Positions 53,392 through 62,640 of a stretch of DNA of 64,000 nt are shown piece after piece. The stretch's first letter is position 1. The number at the start of each line of letters is the position of its first letter. Source of the DNA: Cladocopium goreaui (lineage: Eukaryota; Sar; Dinophyceae; Suessiales; Symbiodiniaceae); NCBI GenBank assembly GCA_947184155.2, contig CAMXCT020001002.1, forward strand, positions 516,013 to 580,012, read 5' to 3'. The notes under the pieces are model-generated. The model made no database searches and was not told the DNA's origin. It saw only the letters and a program-made list of their open reading frames with translations. The translations under genes and the position numbers were made by a program.

Positions 53392-54786
53392 ATGGTAGCT
53401 TCCGCTGTGCAGGTGGCGAAACGCGCCTTAGTTTCCTTGTTGTTGGCGTTGGCCCACCAATATGGAGTCTGCGTGAAGGTCACGCGGGAGAGCCCTGATC
53501 CTTTGGTGGAGAAAGCTTTCCGGTGCATCATCAAGAAGGTGCACCCTGACAAAGGAGGCTGTGTGGAACACGCTCAGCAGTTGCAACGAGCGCGGGAGGA
53601 ATGGCAAACGGTGAAAGGGAGGAAGGACCCTGGTGGCCGACCAGCCCAAGCTTCCGCTATGTCTTTGGTAGGCAAGAAGGAGACAGGCCGCCAAGGGTAT
53701 CGGATTCGTTCCGTTGCAGTGCTGTTGACGTACCATGGCGTGCAGCAGGATCAATGGCCAGCTTTCTCGACTTTTGTTCGTGATCATGTTGCTCATTGGG
53801 GAGTAGAGAAGTGGTGTGCTTCCATGGAGACATGTTCATCAGGCAAGCCACACGTCCACCTCATGGTGCAATTCCACAAAGCCTTAGACAGCCGTGTGGT
53901 TGATGTGTTTTCCTTTGCTGCTGCCAGACCAAATGCGAGCTCCACAGATCTCTGTGGTGAAGGGCTGTCTGGGCGACAGTTGCAACGGTCCATTGACCGG
54001 GGGATGTTTTACGTCTTCGCAGACAAAATCGGCACACTCTTTGGCAAGGATGGGTTGCCGTTCACAGAGGGCAATTATTTGCCATGCTGGGTTCGGTGTG
54101 AGAAGACCTACCAAGTCCTGGGCAAGTGGCCGGAGACGTTGTGGAAGCAACGTAAAATCAGCTCAGCCACTTATGAGAAATTGCTTTATTTGACAAGAGA
54201 TGGTGTGCTCTCACGCAAACGAAATTTAGATGCTTGCAAGGACCATGAGGATAGTGCAGCTTTGACTTTGGCCATGGCAGAGCGAGTTCAAAGGATTCGG
54301 TCCAACCCCAGCCTCTTCCGGCCGTTTCCGAAAGTGCCAGATGCTGAGGCTTGGCTCAAGCTTTTTCAAGCTGATGCCTTGCGCTACCCTATCTTGGTTG
54401 TGCTCGGGCCTTCCCGAGCAGGGAAAACTGAATGGGCCAAGAGCCTGTTCAAGCGACCTTTGGAACTGAAGATAGGAACTTTGGAGTTTTTCCCAGAGAC
54501 CATGAGGCACTTTCAGCGGGCCGTACATGATGGATTGGTCCTTGATGATGTGAGAGATTTGAATTTCCTTGTCAGCCACCAGGAAAAGCTTCAGGGCAAG
54601 TATGATGCCTTAGTTGAATTCGGTTCAACTGCAGGTGGCACATGCGCATACCATCGCGATTTGTTTGGCGTGCCAGTGGTTGCAACAGTCAATTATTCAA
54701 CGAAGAATTTAGATTATTTGGAGAATCACGATTGGCTTGCCAACCCTGGAAACAGGGTGGTGGTAGTGCTAAGCGGTTCCAATTGA
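53392..54786 (+). CDS. rep: J-domain/HUH/SF3 Rep, copy 4
   Basis: 464 aa. Differs from the others only at residue 126 (Leu to Ser, WPAFSTF). All catalytic motifs are kept. The DinoSL-like sequence is at 53,380-53,391. Confidence 0.85.
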   Translation: MVASAVQVAKRALVSLLLALAHQYGVCVKVTRESPDPLVEKAFRCIIKKVHPDKGGCVEHAQQLQRAREEWQTVKGRKDPGGRPAQASAMSLVGKKETGRQGYRIRSVAVLLTYHGVQQDQWPAFSTFVRDHVAHWGVEKWCASMETCSSGKPHVHLMVQFHKALDSRVVDVFSFAAARPNASSTDLCGEGLSGRQLQRSIDRGMFYVFADKIGTLFGKDGLPFTEGNYLPCWVRCEKTYQVLGKWPETLWKQRKISSATYEKLLYLTRDGVLSRKRNLDACKDHEDSAALTLAMAERVQRIRSNPSLFRPFPKVPDAEAWLKLFQADALRYPILVVLGPSRAGKTEWAKSLFKRPLELKIGTLEFFPETMRHFQRAVHDGLVLDDVRDLNFLVSHQEKLQGKYDALVEFGSTAGGTCAYHRDLFGVPVVATVNYSTKNLDYLENHDWLANPGNRVVVVLSGSN

Positions 54787-56189
54787 TTCTTAATTTGTTT
54801 TGCATAGGCTGACGCCCGACCTTCTTGCTAATGTGTTGAAAAAGGTGACATTTCATGTTTTGTCGCAGGTGGTCAAAACACATGTTCTGTTGTCTGCCTT
54901 TTCCCTGATGTTTGTTTCGTGATTTGTTGCAAGTTCACCAGTTTGCTGCTGATGGTTCGACAGGTCATTTCAAACAGTTTCGAATCCAGTCAATGCAGCT
55001 TCTGATTTTGCCAACGTGTCAGCTGGTTTGATGTTTTCCTTTGGCATTTCTTTCTGTATTGACCATGTTGTGGCTGACTGTGGTTTCATTTGATCGACCT
55101 GGCAGGCTGAGACTTTGCGATTCAGCTGTGAGCTTCGACATTGCCTGGAGGTGCGCTTCCAAGGGCTATTTTGGGCAAGATCCGCACAGTTTTGAGTCCA
55201 GTCTTTGCTCCATGTGTCAGCAAGGTTTCGGCAGGTCCCTTCAAACAGTTTTGACTCCAGTCAATGCAGCTTCTGATTTTGCTAAACTGTCAGCTGGTGC
55301 TTTTGCCCTTTGATGTTGTCCTTCTGCATTGGGTTTTGTGTTGACTGATACTTCTCCGAAATATCCGATACGTCAGCCAGCGTACCTATACTTTTGCAGT
55401 TTTTATGCGCCCGTTTTTCTGTGTGGAACATGGCTGTTACCATGGAAGGTGCTGCTATTTGATCCCTTTAGAGTGTGAGTGCTGACGAGAGATCTTTGCC
55501 ACTTGATTTTTTAGAGGCGATGTTCTGCCAGAGAACGTGAGAAAGGTCAGGCTACCTGATTTTTAAATACTTACAAGCTTCTGTTTCTTGGCAATTTCCT
55601 AGAACTGCCGCTTCTGGATTTGAGCATGGCCCGGCCTTGGTGAAGCGTAGGCTTCTAAGCAAACACGAAACAATCAGAAGATCTTCAATGCTTAAGGTAT
55701 GATGCAGGGATGATGGAACCATGTTGGAATGGAGCGCTGAGTCTTGAGTTTCAATGGCTGACATTATGACATCAAGAGAGTTTATTGACGCTTTGACTTT
55801 GTTTCACATTGTAGGTCGTACTGGAGCATGGGTGCCTGGAGAAGCCAGCAGCTGAGAAATGCCACAGCAGCAGACCGCCTGTGCGCATTTTGTTGTTGGT
55901 GTTGAGGGTTTCAATGACTGCTGCCGTTTGTTGTTGTGTCATACCTAGCGGCAACTTGTGTTCAAGCCTTAGACCTTAGAGTTTGCTACTGCCTGCGCAA
56001 GTTTTGTCTTGTGGAAGTGGTCGCCCATGCCGCCCAAAGCAGCTGCGAAAGCGAAGTCGAAGGCTGAGGACTTGGGATTGGGGGTTCCGTTGTGCATTGG
56101 ACATGTATTTTCAGTCAAGGTTTGGAACCCCAAAACGGGGTCCAGAAAGAGGCTTGAATTCCAGGGCCTCACTGAAAGACCTCCATTGT

Positions 56190-56973
56190 ACATTACGCAA
56201 ATAAATTAAAAAATGAAAGTTGGGTTTTGTTCAAGCAGCAAGCTTCAACGCAACAGTTCAGCACGTGGATGTTTGTGTCATCCTTTCTGCCTTTTGTGGT
56301 TTCATGTTTTCTGGCGAACTTTTGAAGCAGCTGGGTGCGTTCCGAGCGTCATGTCGCAACCCCAAAAACAGGATTGCCACACGCTCCAACGCCTGGATTT
56401 TGCGCGCCCGTTTTTGGTCTCGCCTGCTATTAAATAGAAATTGAAAACAGCCTCGAAATGGCCCTGTCCAAAGCGAAAAGCGGTAGCGCGTGGCAATCCC
56501 ATTTTGGCAGTGTGGAACCTTGCGACCTGCTCGAAACACGAAGCTCTTACATTACGCAAATAAACTAAAAAATGAAAGTTGGGTTTTGTTCAAGCAGCAA
56601 GCTTCAACGCAACAGTTCAGCACGTGGATGTTTGTGTCATCCTTCCTGCCTTTTGTGGTTTCATGTTTTCTGGCGAACTTTTGAAGCAGCTGGGTGCGTT
56701 CCGAGCGTCATGTCGCAACCCCAAAAACAGGATTGCCACACGCTCCAACGCGTGGATTTGGCGCGCCCGTTTTTGGTCTCGCCTGCTATTAAAATAGAAA
56801 TTGAAAACAGCCTCGAAATGGCCCTGTCCAAAGCGAAAAGCGGTAGCGCGTGGCAATCCCATTTTTGGCAGTGTGGAACCTTGCGACCTGCTCGAAACAC
56901 GAAGCTCTTACATTACGCAAATAAATTAAAAAAATGAAAGTTGGGTTTTGTTCAAGCAGCAAGCTTCAACGCA
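56190..56973 (+). repeat. Tandem 360-bp repeat, two full units and one partial
   Basis: Units begin ACATTACGCAAATAAA at 56,190, 56,549 and 56,910. They contain GTTGGGTTTTGTTCAAGCAG and AGCGTCATGTCGCAACCCCA. The third breaks off after GCTTCAACGCAAC at the left end of the possible TIR element. A partial inverted copy lies at 15,119-15,348. The open frames inside are incidental. Confidence 0.9.
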
Positions 56974-57819
56974 ACTGGGGAGGACCACTTTTTGGAGTCC
57001 AAAAAGCCAATGGGTTTACGGCCTCGAAAGTGAGATTGCTGCAGTGACCTTTTTCGCGAAAAATGGCGCAGCTTTACCAAAAAGCAATACTTTTGCAAGT
57101 GTAACGGAGTGGCAGGATTCCGGGGAACACGGTTGCTGATTGAAGGTCTCTAGCCCCGCCTGCATGTCGCCAGTCTTTGCCAAAGCACCATGTTGTTTGG
57201 AATTGTTTGGGTGTTGTTGTCGCAGGCTTTCGCAACATGGCGTGGGTGAGGTGCTGATTCCGCTGCGACATTGCTGGCGGGATGCTTTTTCTGTGTTTGC
57301 GTTTGCACTGCTCAGTTTTGTTTTGGTCTCTTGATGCGTTGTTTGTTTTTGGGCTCCCCCCCTTCGCCCCTTATAGACTCCTAACGCGGCAACTTTGCGG
57401 GTCGGGTTGTGTATGTCGCCCGGAGTTCAGTATCATCCGGTTAAAGAATAATAGTATATATTTAAACCGGATGAATCCTTTGTTTGCATTGGGGGAAGAG
57501 TTTCGATTTCATGACTCCAGCAGATTCCGTAAGAAGGCTGGAGATGCAAAACTTCGATTTTACCACAGTTTTGTGCCAGTTTTGATGTCTTTAGCTGCGG
57601 AGTCTTGCCGGAGTCGGGCGGAGTCGGTACACCTGCTGAAACCCCATTTACAATGTGGAAAGGGTTGAAAGAGTTCCAACTTTGCGCCTCCAGACGACTC
57701 CGCAAGAAACCGCAAGAAGTGCAAGATGATGTCACTGAACTGTTCGATTTGTTTCATGCCCATTTTTGGGGTTGGAAAGGTATATAGAATTTGGACTCCC
57801 AAAGGCGGTCCTCCCCAGT
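56974..57819. mobile_element. Possible non-autonomous DNA transposon with 29-bp TIRs
   Basis: The left end ACTGGGGAGGACCACTTTTT...CCAA (56,974-57,002) and the reverse complement of 57,791-57,819 agree at 26 of 29 positions. The element interrupts the third 360-bp unit. No transposase lies inside and no clear target duplication was found. The right end overlaps the head of a SINE copy, so part of the similarity could come from the SINE family. Confidence 0.5.
57434..57473. other. AT-loop hairpin
   Basis: CATCCGGTTAAA (57,434-57,445) and TTTAAACCGGATG (57,461-57,473) pair over 12 bp with one bulged base, around the 15-base loop GAATAATAGTATATA. It is isolated from any Rep gene. It may be a cruciform or transposon-internal structure. 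Confidence 0.5.
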
Positions 57820-57944
57820 AGTTGGTAGGGCGTCGTTCTTGACGACGCGGACAGACTACCGGTGGTGGTTCGATTCCCCGCTGGTCCGCAGGAAAGCCTC
57901 AAGTGGTGACCAGTCGAAAGACAATGGCGCCGGCCACAAAAAAA
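57805..57944 (+). mobile_element. tRNA-headed SINE, copy 1
   Basis: A box TAGTTGGTAGGG (57,819-57,830), B box GGTTCGATTCC (57,867-57,877), then a short body ending GGCGCCGGCCAC and an A tail. The anticodon-like stem-loop CGTCG-TTCTTGA-CGACG would give CUU (Lys). The T and acceptor stems are poor, so it is a tRNA-derived SINE and not a tRNA gene. No target duplication found for this copy. Confidence 0.7.
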
Positions 57945-58183
57945 TGGGGTTCTTGAGGCAGGCATGCCAATTCACTCGGTTGCGCTGTACTCATATGGAG
58001 GCGGCATTCGAGCAATGAAGGTACTGGATTGTGCTGAGCAAAACAGCAACGGGCGCCATGGCTTGATGTACTTTTACATCGTCCTACGCTATCAGTAACA
58101 CGATACAAGTAGAGGCCCATTGAAAAGGTTGCAATTATCCCCCTCTCCCTTCCTCTACAAAGGCTAGCTTACCCCACAATCAG
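57945..58183. other. Gene-free stretch
   Basis: No gene or repeat recognised. Confidence 0.3.
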
Positions 58184-58620
58184 TTATCTAGATACAAATC
58201 CTATTTTTTTCCGTCCAACGCCTCCGAGGCTTCGCCAGGTCGTTACACAAGCTTTTACTTGCCGGAAATTGAATTGATATGCATGCAAAGCCATCGGTAA
58301 AAGAAGGCTACAAAAGAGAGCCCATAAAGCTATCCAATTGCCGAGAACGAGCACAAAACAACAAGAAAGCAAAAAAACAAAAACCACAAAAAGCAAAACA
58401 GCACAAAAAACAGGGAAAATGGACAGCTATGTGCTCTTGAGATGAATTCCGATAGCAGCTTGACCATCTTAAAAGCAAACACAAACACAACAGAACAAAA
58501 CCACAAAAAATGGCCATCGGAGGGTGCGGAAGCAACAAGACACATTGCGGAAACCCAGGATCCCCCCAGCCAGGATCCCGGAGATCACAACGTGCAGCCG
58601 TAGAGGCATGACTCAGCACC
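58184..58620 (-). repeat. Dispersed A-tailed and T/G-rich repeats, minus copies
   Basis: 58,196-58,290 is a minus copy of the GGCGTTGGACGG family. 58,310-58,520 is an A/C-rich run on the plus strand (T/G-rich on minus), like 18,020-18,170 and 19,080-19,510. Frames over it are low-complexity and not coding. Confidence 0.6.
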
Positions 58621-58891
58621 TATGCACATCGACCGTGTCGATCCTGCAACGCGAGTGAAAAAAATGAGATGTGAAACATGGAGTGAAAGAGATCTAAGGT
58701 GAAAATTAAGCAAAAAGCTACGACACTCAGAGCCCACTCAGAGTCCACTACAAATGTAGTGGCCTATTAAAAGTGTTACAATTGCTCTCCTCCCCCTTCC
58801 TCCCTTACCGTAGTTACAAAGCCAAGCTTACCACCTCATCAGCTCCACAAGGAAGTAGTCAAGCATGGGTGACAGCACCTATCTACACCTA

Positions 58892-59350
58892 TCACATAAT
58901 GGTTCCCTGTCGTGTGGCAACCGTAGGTACCCCATTACCCGTGTGAGACTGCTGGAACTGCACGGGCTGACTGACACTGGGGTGTTCGTGGCTGCCGGTG
59001 CTACCTGCTGTGCTACTTGAGGGGGGTGGGTCACCACTTCCTGCTGGTTCAATCATTTGCGCGACAAGTAGATGGCTTTGCTTTGCAATCAGGATCCTTG
59101 TCATTTCGCGAGTGAAAGCTGCAGGGTCGTCCACTAGTGCCTTCGCTTCCGCCAGTGGCCTGTCAAGGACAATGGCAATGAGCATTTCGCCGCCGTCTTT
59201 CTGGATCAGGGCTGGTCGGCCGGCTTGCATCTGCGCAAGGATCGCCACCGCCTTGTTTTCACACAGGGTGCGTTCCCATTCCTCGAGAGCTCTTTGCGCT
59301 AGAGTGCCAGTTTGTGGTGGGGCTTTTTGAGCTGCCGGTGCCCAATGCAC
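58892..59350 (-). CDS. Hypothetical protein fragment
   Basis: Minus frame of 152 codons with regular composition (LAQRALEEWERTLCENKAVA, then IVLDRPLAEAKALVDDPAAF) and a Ser/Pro/Gly-rich tail. It could be an exon of a gene that also includes 59,402-59,854 and 60,719-61,207 on the same strand. Family not recognised. Confidence 0.4.
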   Translation of the reverse strand: MHWAPAAQKAPPQTGTLAQRALEEWERTLCENKAVAILAQMQAGRPALIQKDGGEMLIAIVLDRPLAEAKALVDDPAAFTREMTRILIAKQSHLLVAQMIEPAGSGDPPPSSSTAGSTGSHEHPSVSQPVQFQQSHTGNGVPTVATRQGTIM

Positions 59351-59401
59351 GGATGAAGGGACTGTCAGGCAGCGTGGAAGACGGCAGGTTTGTGATAGCA
59401 G

Positions 59402-59854
59402 CTACTGCACGTAAAATGTCACCTTCTTTGATGTCATAAGGGGAAGCTGCCCAATGGCTGGCTCGGAATCAGCCCATAGTTGCCGCAGCGTGTATCCTCT
59501 CTTTGGTTCCTTTTGCCTTCTGTTCCACACTGCGTTGTGAGACCATTGGGGTGCGTCATGGTTTATTTCAATTGCATTTTGCTCGATGATTGTGTCTAGC
59601 ATAAGTGCTGGGAATTCCGGTTGGTCGGTTTGGTGGAGGCGTGGTCTCTTTGGGTACTGCGATGTCTTCAAACCAAGGTGGGGCGGACCGACTGGAACCA
59701 GGAGAGACGGACAGACTGGACACCTATTGCACTGGCGGAACTCGCGTTCTTGATGCTTTCCCTGCGCAGGCTGTGGTAGACAGGAGGGATCATCCATGCG
59801 GACACAAAAACAGTGATAAACTGGACGTTCCAGATGACCTGTAGGTTCTCTCAA
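59402..59854 (-). CDS. Hypothetical ORF
   Basis: Minus frame of 150 codons with Cys-rich and Pro-rich parts (QCNRCPVCPSLL) and a Trp-containing end (WSHNAVWNRRQKEPKRGYTL). No known motif. Possibly an exon with the neighbouring minus-strand ORFs. Confidence 0.3.
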   Translation of the reverse strand: MREPTGHLERPVYHCFCVRMDDPSCLPQPAQGKHQEREFRQCNRCPVCPSLLVPVGPPHLGLKTSQYPKRPRLHQTDQPEFPALMLDTIIEQNAIEINHDAPQWSHNAVWNRRQKEPKRGYTLRQLWADSEPAIGQLPLMTSKKVTFYVQ

Positions 59855-59919
59855 TTTCTAGGCGATGCATCAAACTTGGCCATCTATGAATCTATGACTC
59901 GCGTGTACGATTCAGATCG

Positions 59920-60107
59920 GTCAAACCATGCTCACTGCTCGGTGGTTTGTTTTGTTTTTTAATTTGTTTGCTTTTGTTTTTGTGTGTTTGTGTTCTGTCT
60001 GTGTTTGGTTATTTTTTTGGGTTTTGTTTCTTTGTCTCTTGGGGTTTTGCTTGGTTTTCTGGATGAACGTGACAGTGCATAGGACTATGTATCGGTCCTC
60101 CACCAAT
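59920..60107 (+). repeat. T/G-rich dispersed sequence
   Basis: Runs of TTTGTTTT and TTTGTGTGTTTG, as at 61,400-61,500 and 63,800-64,000. Followed by ATGAACGTGACAGTGCATAG, which resembles the sequence before the repeat at 61,560. Confidence 0.5.
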
Positions 60108-60236
60108 TTACTTTTGCGGTCACTACAGTAACGGCCTTTGCGTGACTAATTAATTCATTAATCCCAATTGCAATATGCTCTGAAACAAGTTGAACGACCT
60201 GGCGGAAGCCTTGAAGGCGTTGGACGGAAAAAGATC
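60108..60236 (+). repeat. Dispersed A-tailed repeat (GGCGTTGGACGG family), plus copy 1
   Basis: TTTACTTTTGCGGTCACTAC ... GAACGACCTGGCGGAAG ... GGCGTTGGACGGAAAAAG. Its A-rich end was the target into which SINE copy 2 inserted. Confidence 0.7.
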
Positions 60237-60407
60237 GGTCAGGCGTCCCTGTGGAGTAGTTGGTAGGGCGTCGTTCTTGACGACGCGGACAGACTACCGG
60301 TGGTGGTTCGATTCCCCGCTGGTCCGCAGGTAAGCCTCAAGTGTGGTGACCAGTCGAAAGACAATGGCGCCGGCCACAAAAAAAAAAGGACGGAAAAAGA
60401 TCGGTCA
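60222..60407 (+). mobile_element. tRNA-headed SINE, copy 2, with 20-bp target duplication
   Basis: The SINE occupies 60,242-60,387: A box 60,257-60,268, B box 60,305-60,315, body and an A tail. It is flanked by perfect 20-bp direct repeats at 60,222-60,241 and 60,388-60,407 (GGACGGAAAAAGATCGGTCA). A duplicated A-rich target and A tail indicate LINE-type retrotransposition. The clean duplication implies a fairly recent insertion. Confidence 0.9.
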
Positions 60408-60718
60408 AACCATGCTGTGACTTTTAAGCCGAGGTATAGTTCTCTAAACCAGTATTCCTTGAGGAACATAAAGGAAAGATGAGGTCCCCATCACTTCCAA
60501 TACGTGCGTTGCTAGTATCAGGAAGGTGACTAGCCATTCCGCCAAAAATTCGATCATCCTTGCCTCAAGCTTTGGGAGGATTTTCTAGACCGCCTGGAGT
60601 GCTGTCTCGATGTCTGGGACGTGTGTTGCCGAGGGTACTCCCACTGTTCGTCTGGCATTTCGTCAGCAAAGTAGAGTCGGCAACAATTTGGAAACCCACT
60701 GGCTTGGTTTCTCCATAT

Positions 60719-61207
60719 CTATCGCGATCTTAGCCAGGGGCCATGGGGCAGGTAGCGTGGATAGGCAATGCAGTAGCTCGGAGTCAGTTCTGGAGATATT
60801 ACTGGGAGCGTTCCTCCTTGTGGTCGATAATCTGCGCTTGACCCTGCTGTGCCTTTGCTCATTTGTGTGTGGATGCGGGCTGCCTTATGCACTTCTTGTA
60901 TGGTGGACTCATATTGGTTGACCATAGCTCTTAGGTACTTACATGCGCGGACCGCTGCCCGCCTTGTATTTGGCTCATCTTCCGCCTGATTCTTAGCGGC
61001 TGTCGCAAGGATGTCTCTCGCTTCTTCTTCTGGCGACCGGGTTGGTTCCGTACTAGCTGAGGGTGTAGCAGGAGTGATATCCCGGACTGGCGCTTCTTTG
61101 GTGCGTGGTAGGTTGCTGGGGATTGGTAGCGTTGGATGTACCCGCCATCCATCAAAGAAGTACATACCTGACAAAGGTAGAAAAAAAACAAAACAAACAA
61201 AAAACAA
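60719..61207 (-). CDS. Hypothetical protein fragment
   Basis: Minus frame with a helical region (EARDILATAAKNQAEDE, then YLRAMVNQYESTIQEVHKAA). The N-terminal part (MFFVCFVFFLP) is read from T/G-rich repeat and is probably not coding. Family not recognised. Confidence 0.35.
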   Translation of the reverse strand: MFFVCFVFFLPLSGMYFFDGWRVHPTLPIPSNLPRTKEAPVRDITPATPSASTEPTRSPEEEARDILATAAKNQAEDEPNTRRAAVRACKYLRAMVNQYESTIQEVHKAARIHTQMSKGTAGSSADYRPQGGTLPVISPELTPSYCIAYPRYLPHGPWLRSR

Positions 61208-61559
61208 GAGGGATCGCTACCACCTATGAGAATAACATGCACGATGACATCTTGTGTGTCATAGATTCCGGTATGACTCTTTCGTGATTTCGGTTTGCCT
61301 GGTTGATGTGTGCCATACCAATCTTATGGGTGATACAATGCTATCATCTTCTCAATACGTTTCAATTCCTGTTAACTGACCAGCTGATCACCACCGTGCC
61401 GTGGATGTTTGTTGTCTTGTTGGGTTTTGTTTTGGTTTCTGTGTTTTGTGTGTCTTTGGGTTTCGTTGTTGTCTTTGTTGGTTTCCTTGTTGCTTTACAC
61501 GGTGACAGCTCTATGGATTATGTATCGATCCACCCAAGCTCCTTTTGATGCACATTGTC
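61208..61559 (+). repeat. T/G-rich dispersed sequence
   Basis: About 61,390-61,500 is T/G-rich and is followed by GGTGACAGCTCTATGGATTA, parallel to 60,067-60,090. No gene. Confidence 0.4.
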
Positions 61560-61677
61560 GTCATGATGATGTTGCCACTGCATTAATTCGGGGAATTTGC
61601 AAAATGCAACTGGCTGTTCGGATTGATAAACGACCTGGCGAGAGCCATGTGGCGTTGGACGGAAAAAAAAGCAAGTA
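61560..61677 (+). repeat. Dispersed A-tailed repeat (GGCGTTGGACGG family), plus copy 2
   Basis: Ends AAACGACCTGGCGAGAGCC, GGCGTTGGACGG and an A8 tail. Confidence 0.7.
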
Positions 61678-61779
61678 GCGGCATCTGCAGTCTTGGGTCA
61701 TGATGAAAGCAATTATTTGAGCAATTATTCGGGCTGTTTTTCTGAAGGATTTCGATCTGCTGTCTGGAAACACAAGAAC

Positions 61780-62640
61780 AAAGCTCTTTGCCGTTTTGGT
61801 CTCCTGTGCTCTTTGTCCCTGGGCACCGCGTCGTGATTTGCTCCCGCCTGCTGCGGTGTGGTGGGGGTCTTTTTGCGGGCCTCCGTGGGGTTCTGTCCCC
61901 TCCTGGCCCCCGTTCTTGTTTGGCTGTTTTTGCGCGTGCTTGGTTTGGGCTGTGCTCTCCCTGCCGTCTTTTGTCCTTGGTCTTGTGTTTCGCTTCCTCT
62001 CGTGCTTGGCCCCCCTGTTTTTTTGTTTGGTGTTTTTGTTGTGCTGGTGCTTCTGCCTGCGCTTTTGCGGGTGTCTTTTCCTTGGCCGTCGTGCGCCTCT
62101 TTGTGTGTGGTGGGGTTTCTTTGCGTTTGTCTTTTGCTTGACTGTTGTCGGCTCCCCTCCCCTGCCGGTTGTTGCTTCCCGCCCCCCCTGTGGTTGGTCC
62201 CTTGTGGCGTCCTGGCCCAGTTCTTATGCTGGTCCCTCCCTCTGGGTATCTGGTTGCTTTGTGACGGCCTGGTTGCCTTGCCTTACTGCTGGGGGTGTGG
62301 TGGTGCTCTGTCGTCCTCACTTCATTTTGTCTCATGGCAGCAAAGGCCTTTGGCCCTGTGTGGGGTTTGTTTTACCCTCTACACCATGGTGCATGTGTTG
62401 TTGGGGTGCTCAGTATTCCTACGCTGAGGTATTCATCTGCTGATGATCCAGGTCCCCCCATTGGACACCGCTAAGCTACACCTTTGCCACTCTTGGCAGT
62501 AAGTGTGGCATACTCCGCCCCTGTCCTCTTCTGCCTTCCCGGCGCCCCCTCTCTCTGCTCCTGTTGTGGTTGTGTCTTGGTTCTTTGCTTGTTGGTACCT
62601 TCCGTCTCTTCATGCAATCTCCCCTGCCTTCACTTAGGCG
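61780..62640 (+). repeat. T/G/C-rich low-complexity stretch
   Basis: Strongly strand-biased (few A on the plus strand). It produces long open frames on both strands (for example a Lys/Arg/Gln-rich minus frame 62,335-61,583) that I do not regard as genes. Confidence 0.6.

Larger units (their letters stand above)
23302..56189 (+). repeat. 33 kb tandem array of modules A and B (A-BB-A-B-A-B-A)
   Basis: Module A copies lie at 23,302-29,481, 33,511-39,724, 41,733-47,995 and 50,021-56,189 (6.18, 6.21, 6.26 and 6.17 kb). Module B copies lie at 29,482-31,490, 31,491-33,510, 39,725-41,732 and 47,996-50,020 (about 2.0 kb). The array begins with the first base of A (GGGGGGGCTGTGTCC) and ends with its last (CCTCCATTGT). 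Copies are nearly identical. Length differences come mainly from the minisatellite, an 80-bp absence in A1 near 25,034 and the extra B. No flanking target duplication was seen. Head-to-tail layout fits unequal exchange or insertion of rolling-circle concatemers. Confidence 0.9.
50021..56189 (+). mobile_element. Module A, copy 4 (right edge of the array)
   Basis: Complete at its right end up to CCTCCATTGT, where the array stops and the 360-bp repeat sequence begins. Confidence 0.75.

Noticed and set aside
23302..56189. Helitron
   Set aside because: There is an HUH protein, but it is followed by an SF3 helicase, not a Pif1-type SF1 helicase, and lacks the two-tyrosine Helitron motif. The SF1 helicase at 20.5-23.3 kb is a separate, minus-strand gene.
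57434..57473. Second rolling-circle origin
   Set aside because: The stem-loop is attractive, but no Rep gene or iterons are near it, so I list it only as a hairpin.
57811..57885. tRNA-Lys (CUU) gene
   Set aside because: A and B boxes and an anticodon stem are present, but T and acceptor stems are poor and the sequence continues into a body and A tail repeated elsewhere. It is a SINE.
61583..62335. 250-codon minus ORF rich in Lys, Arg, Gln and Pro
   Set aside because: Read from strand-biased T/G/C-rich repeat sequence; the plus strand is open there too. Composition artefact.
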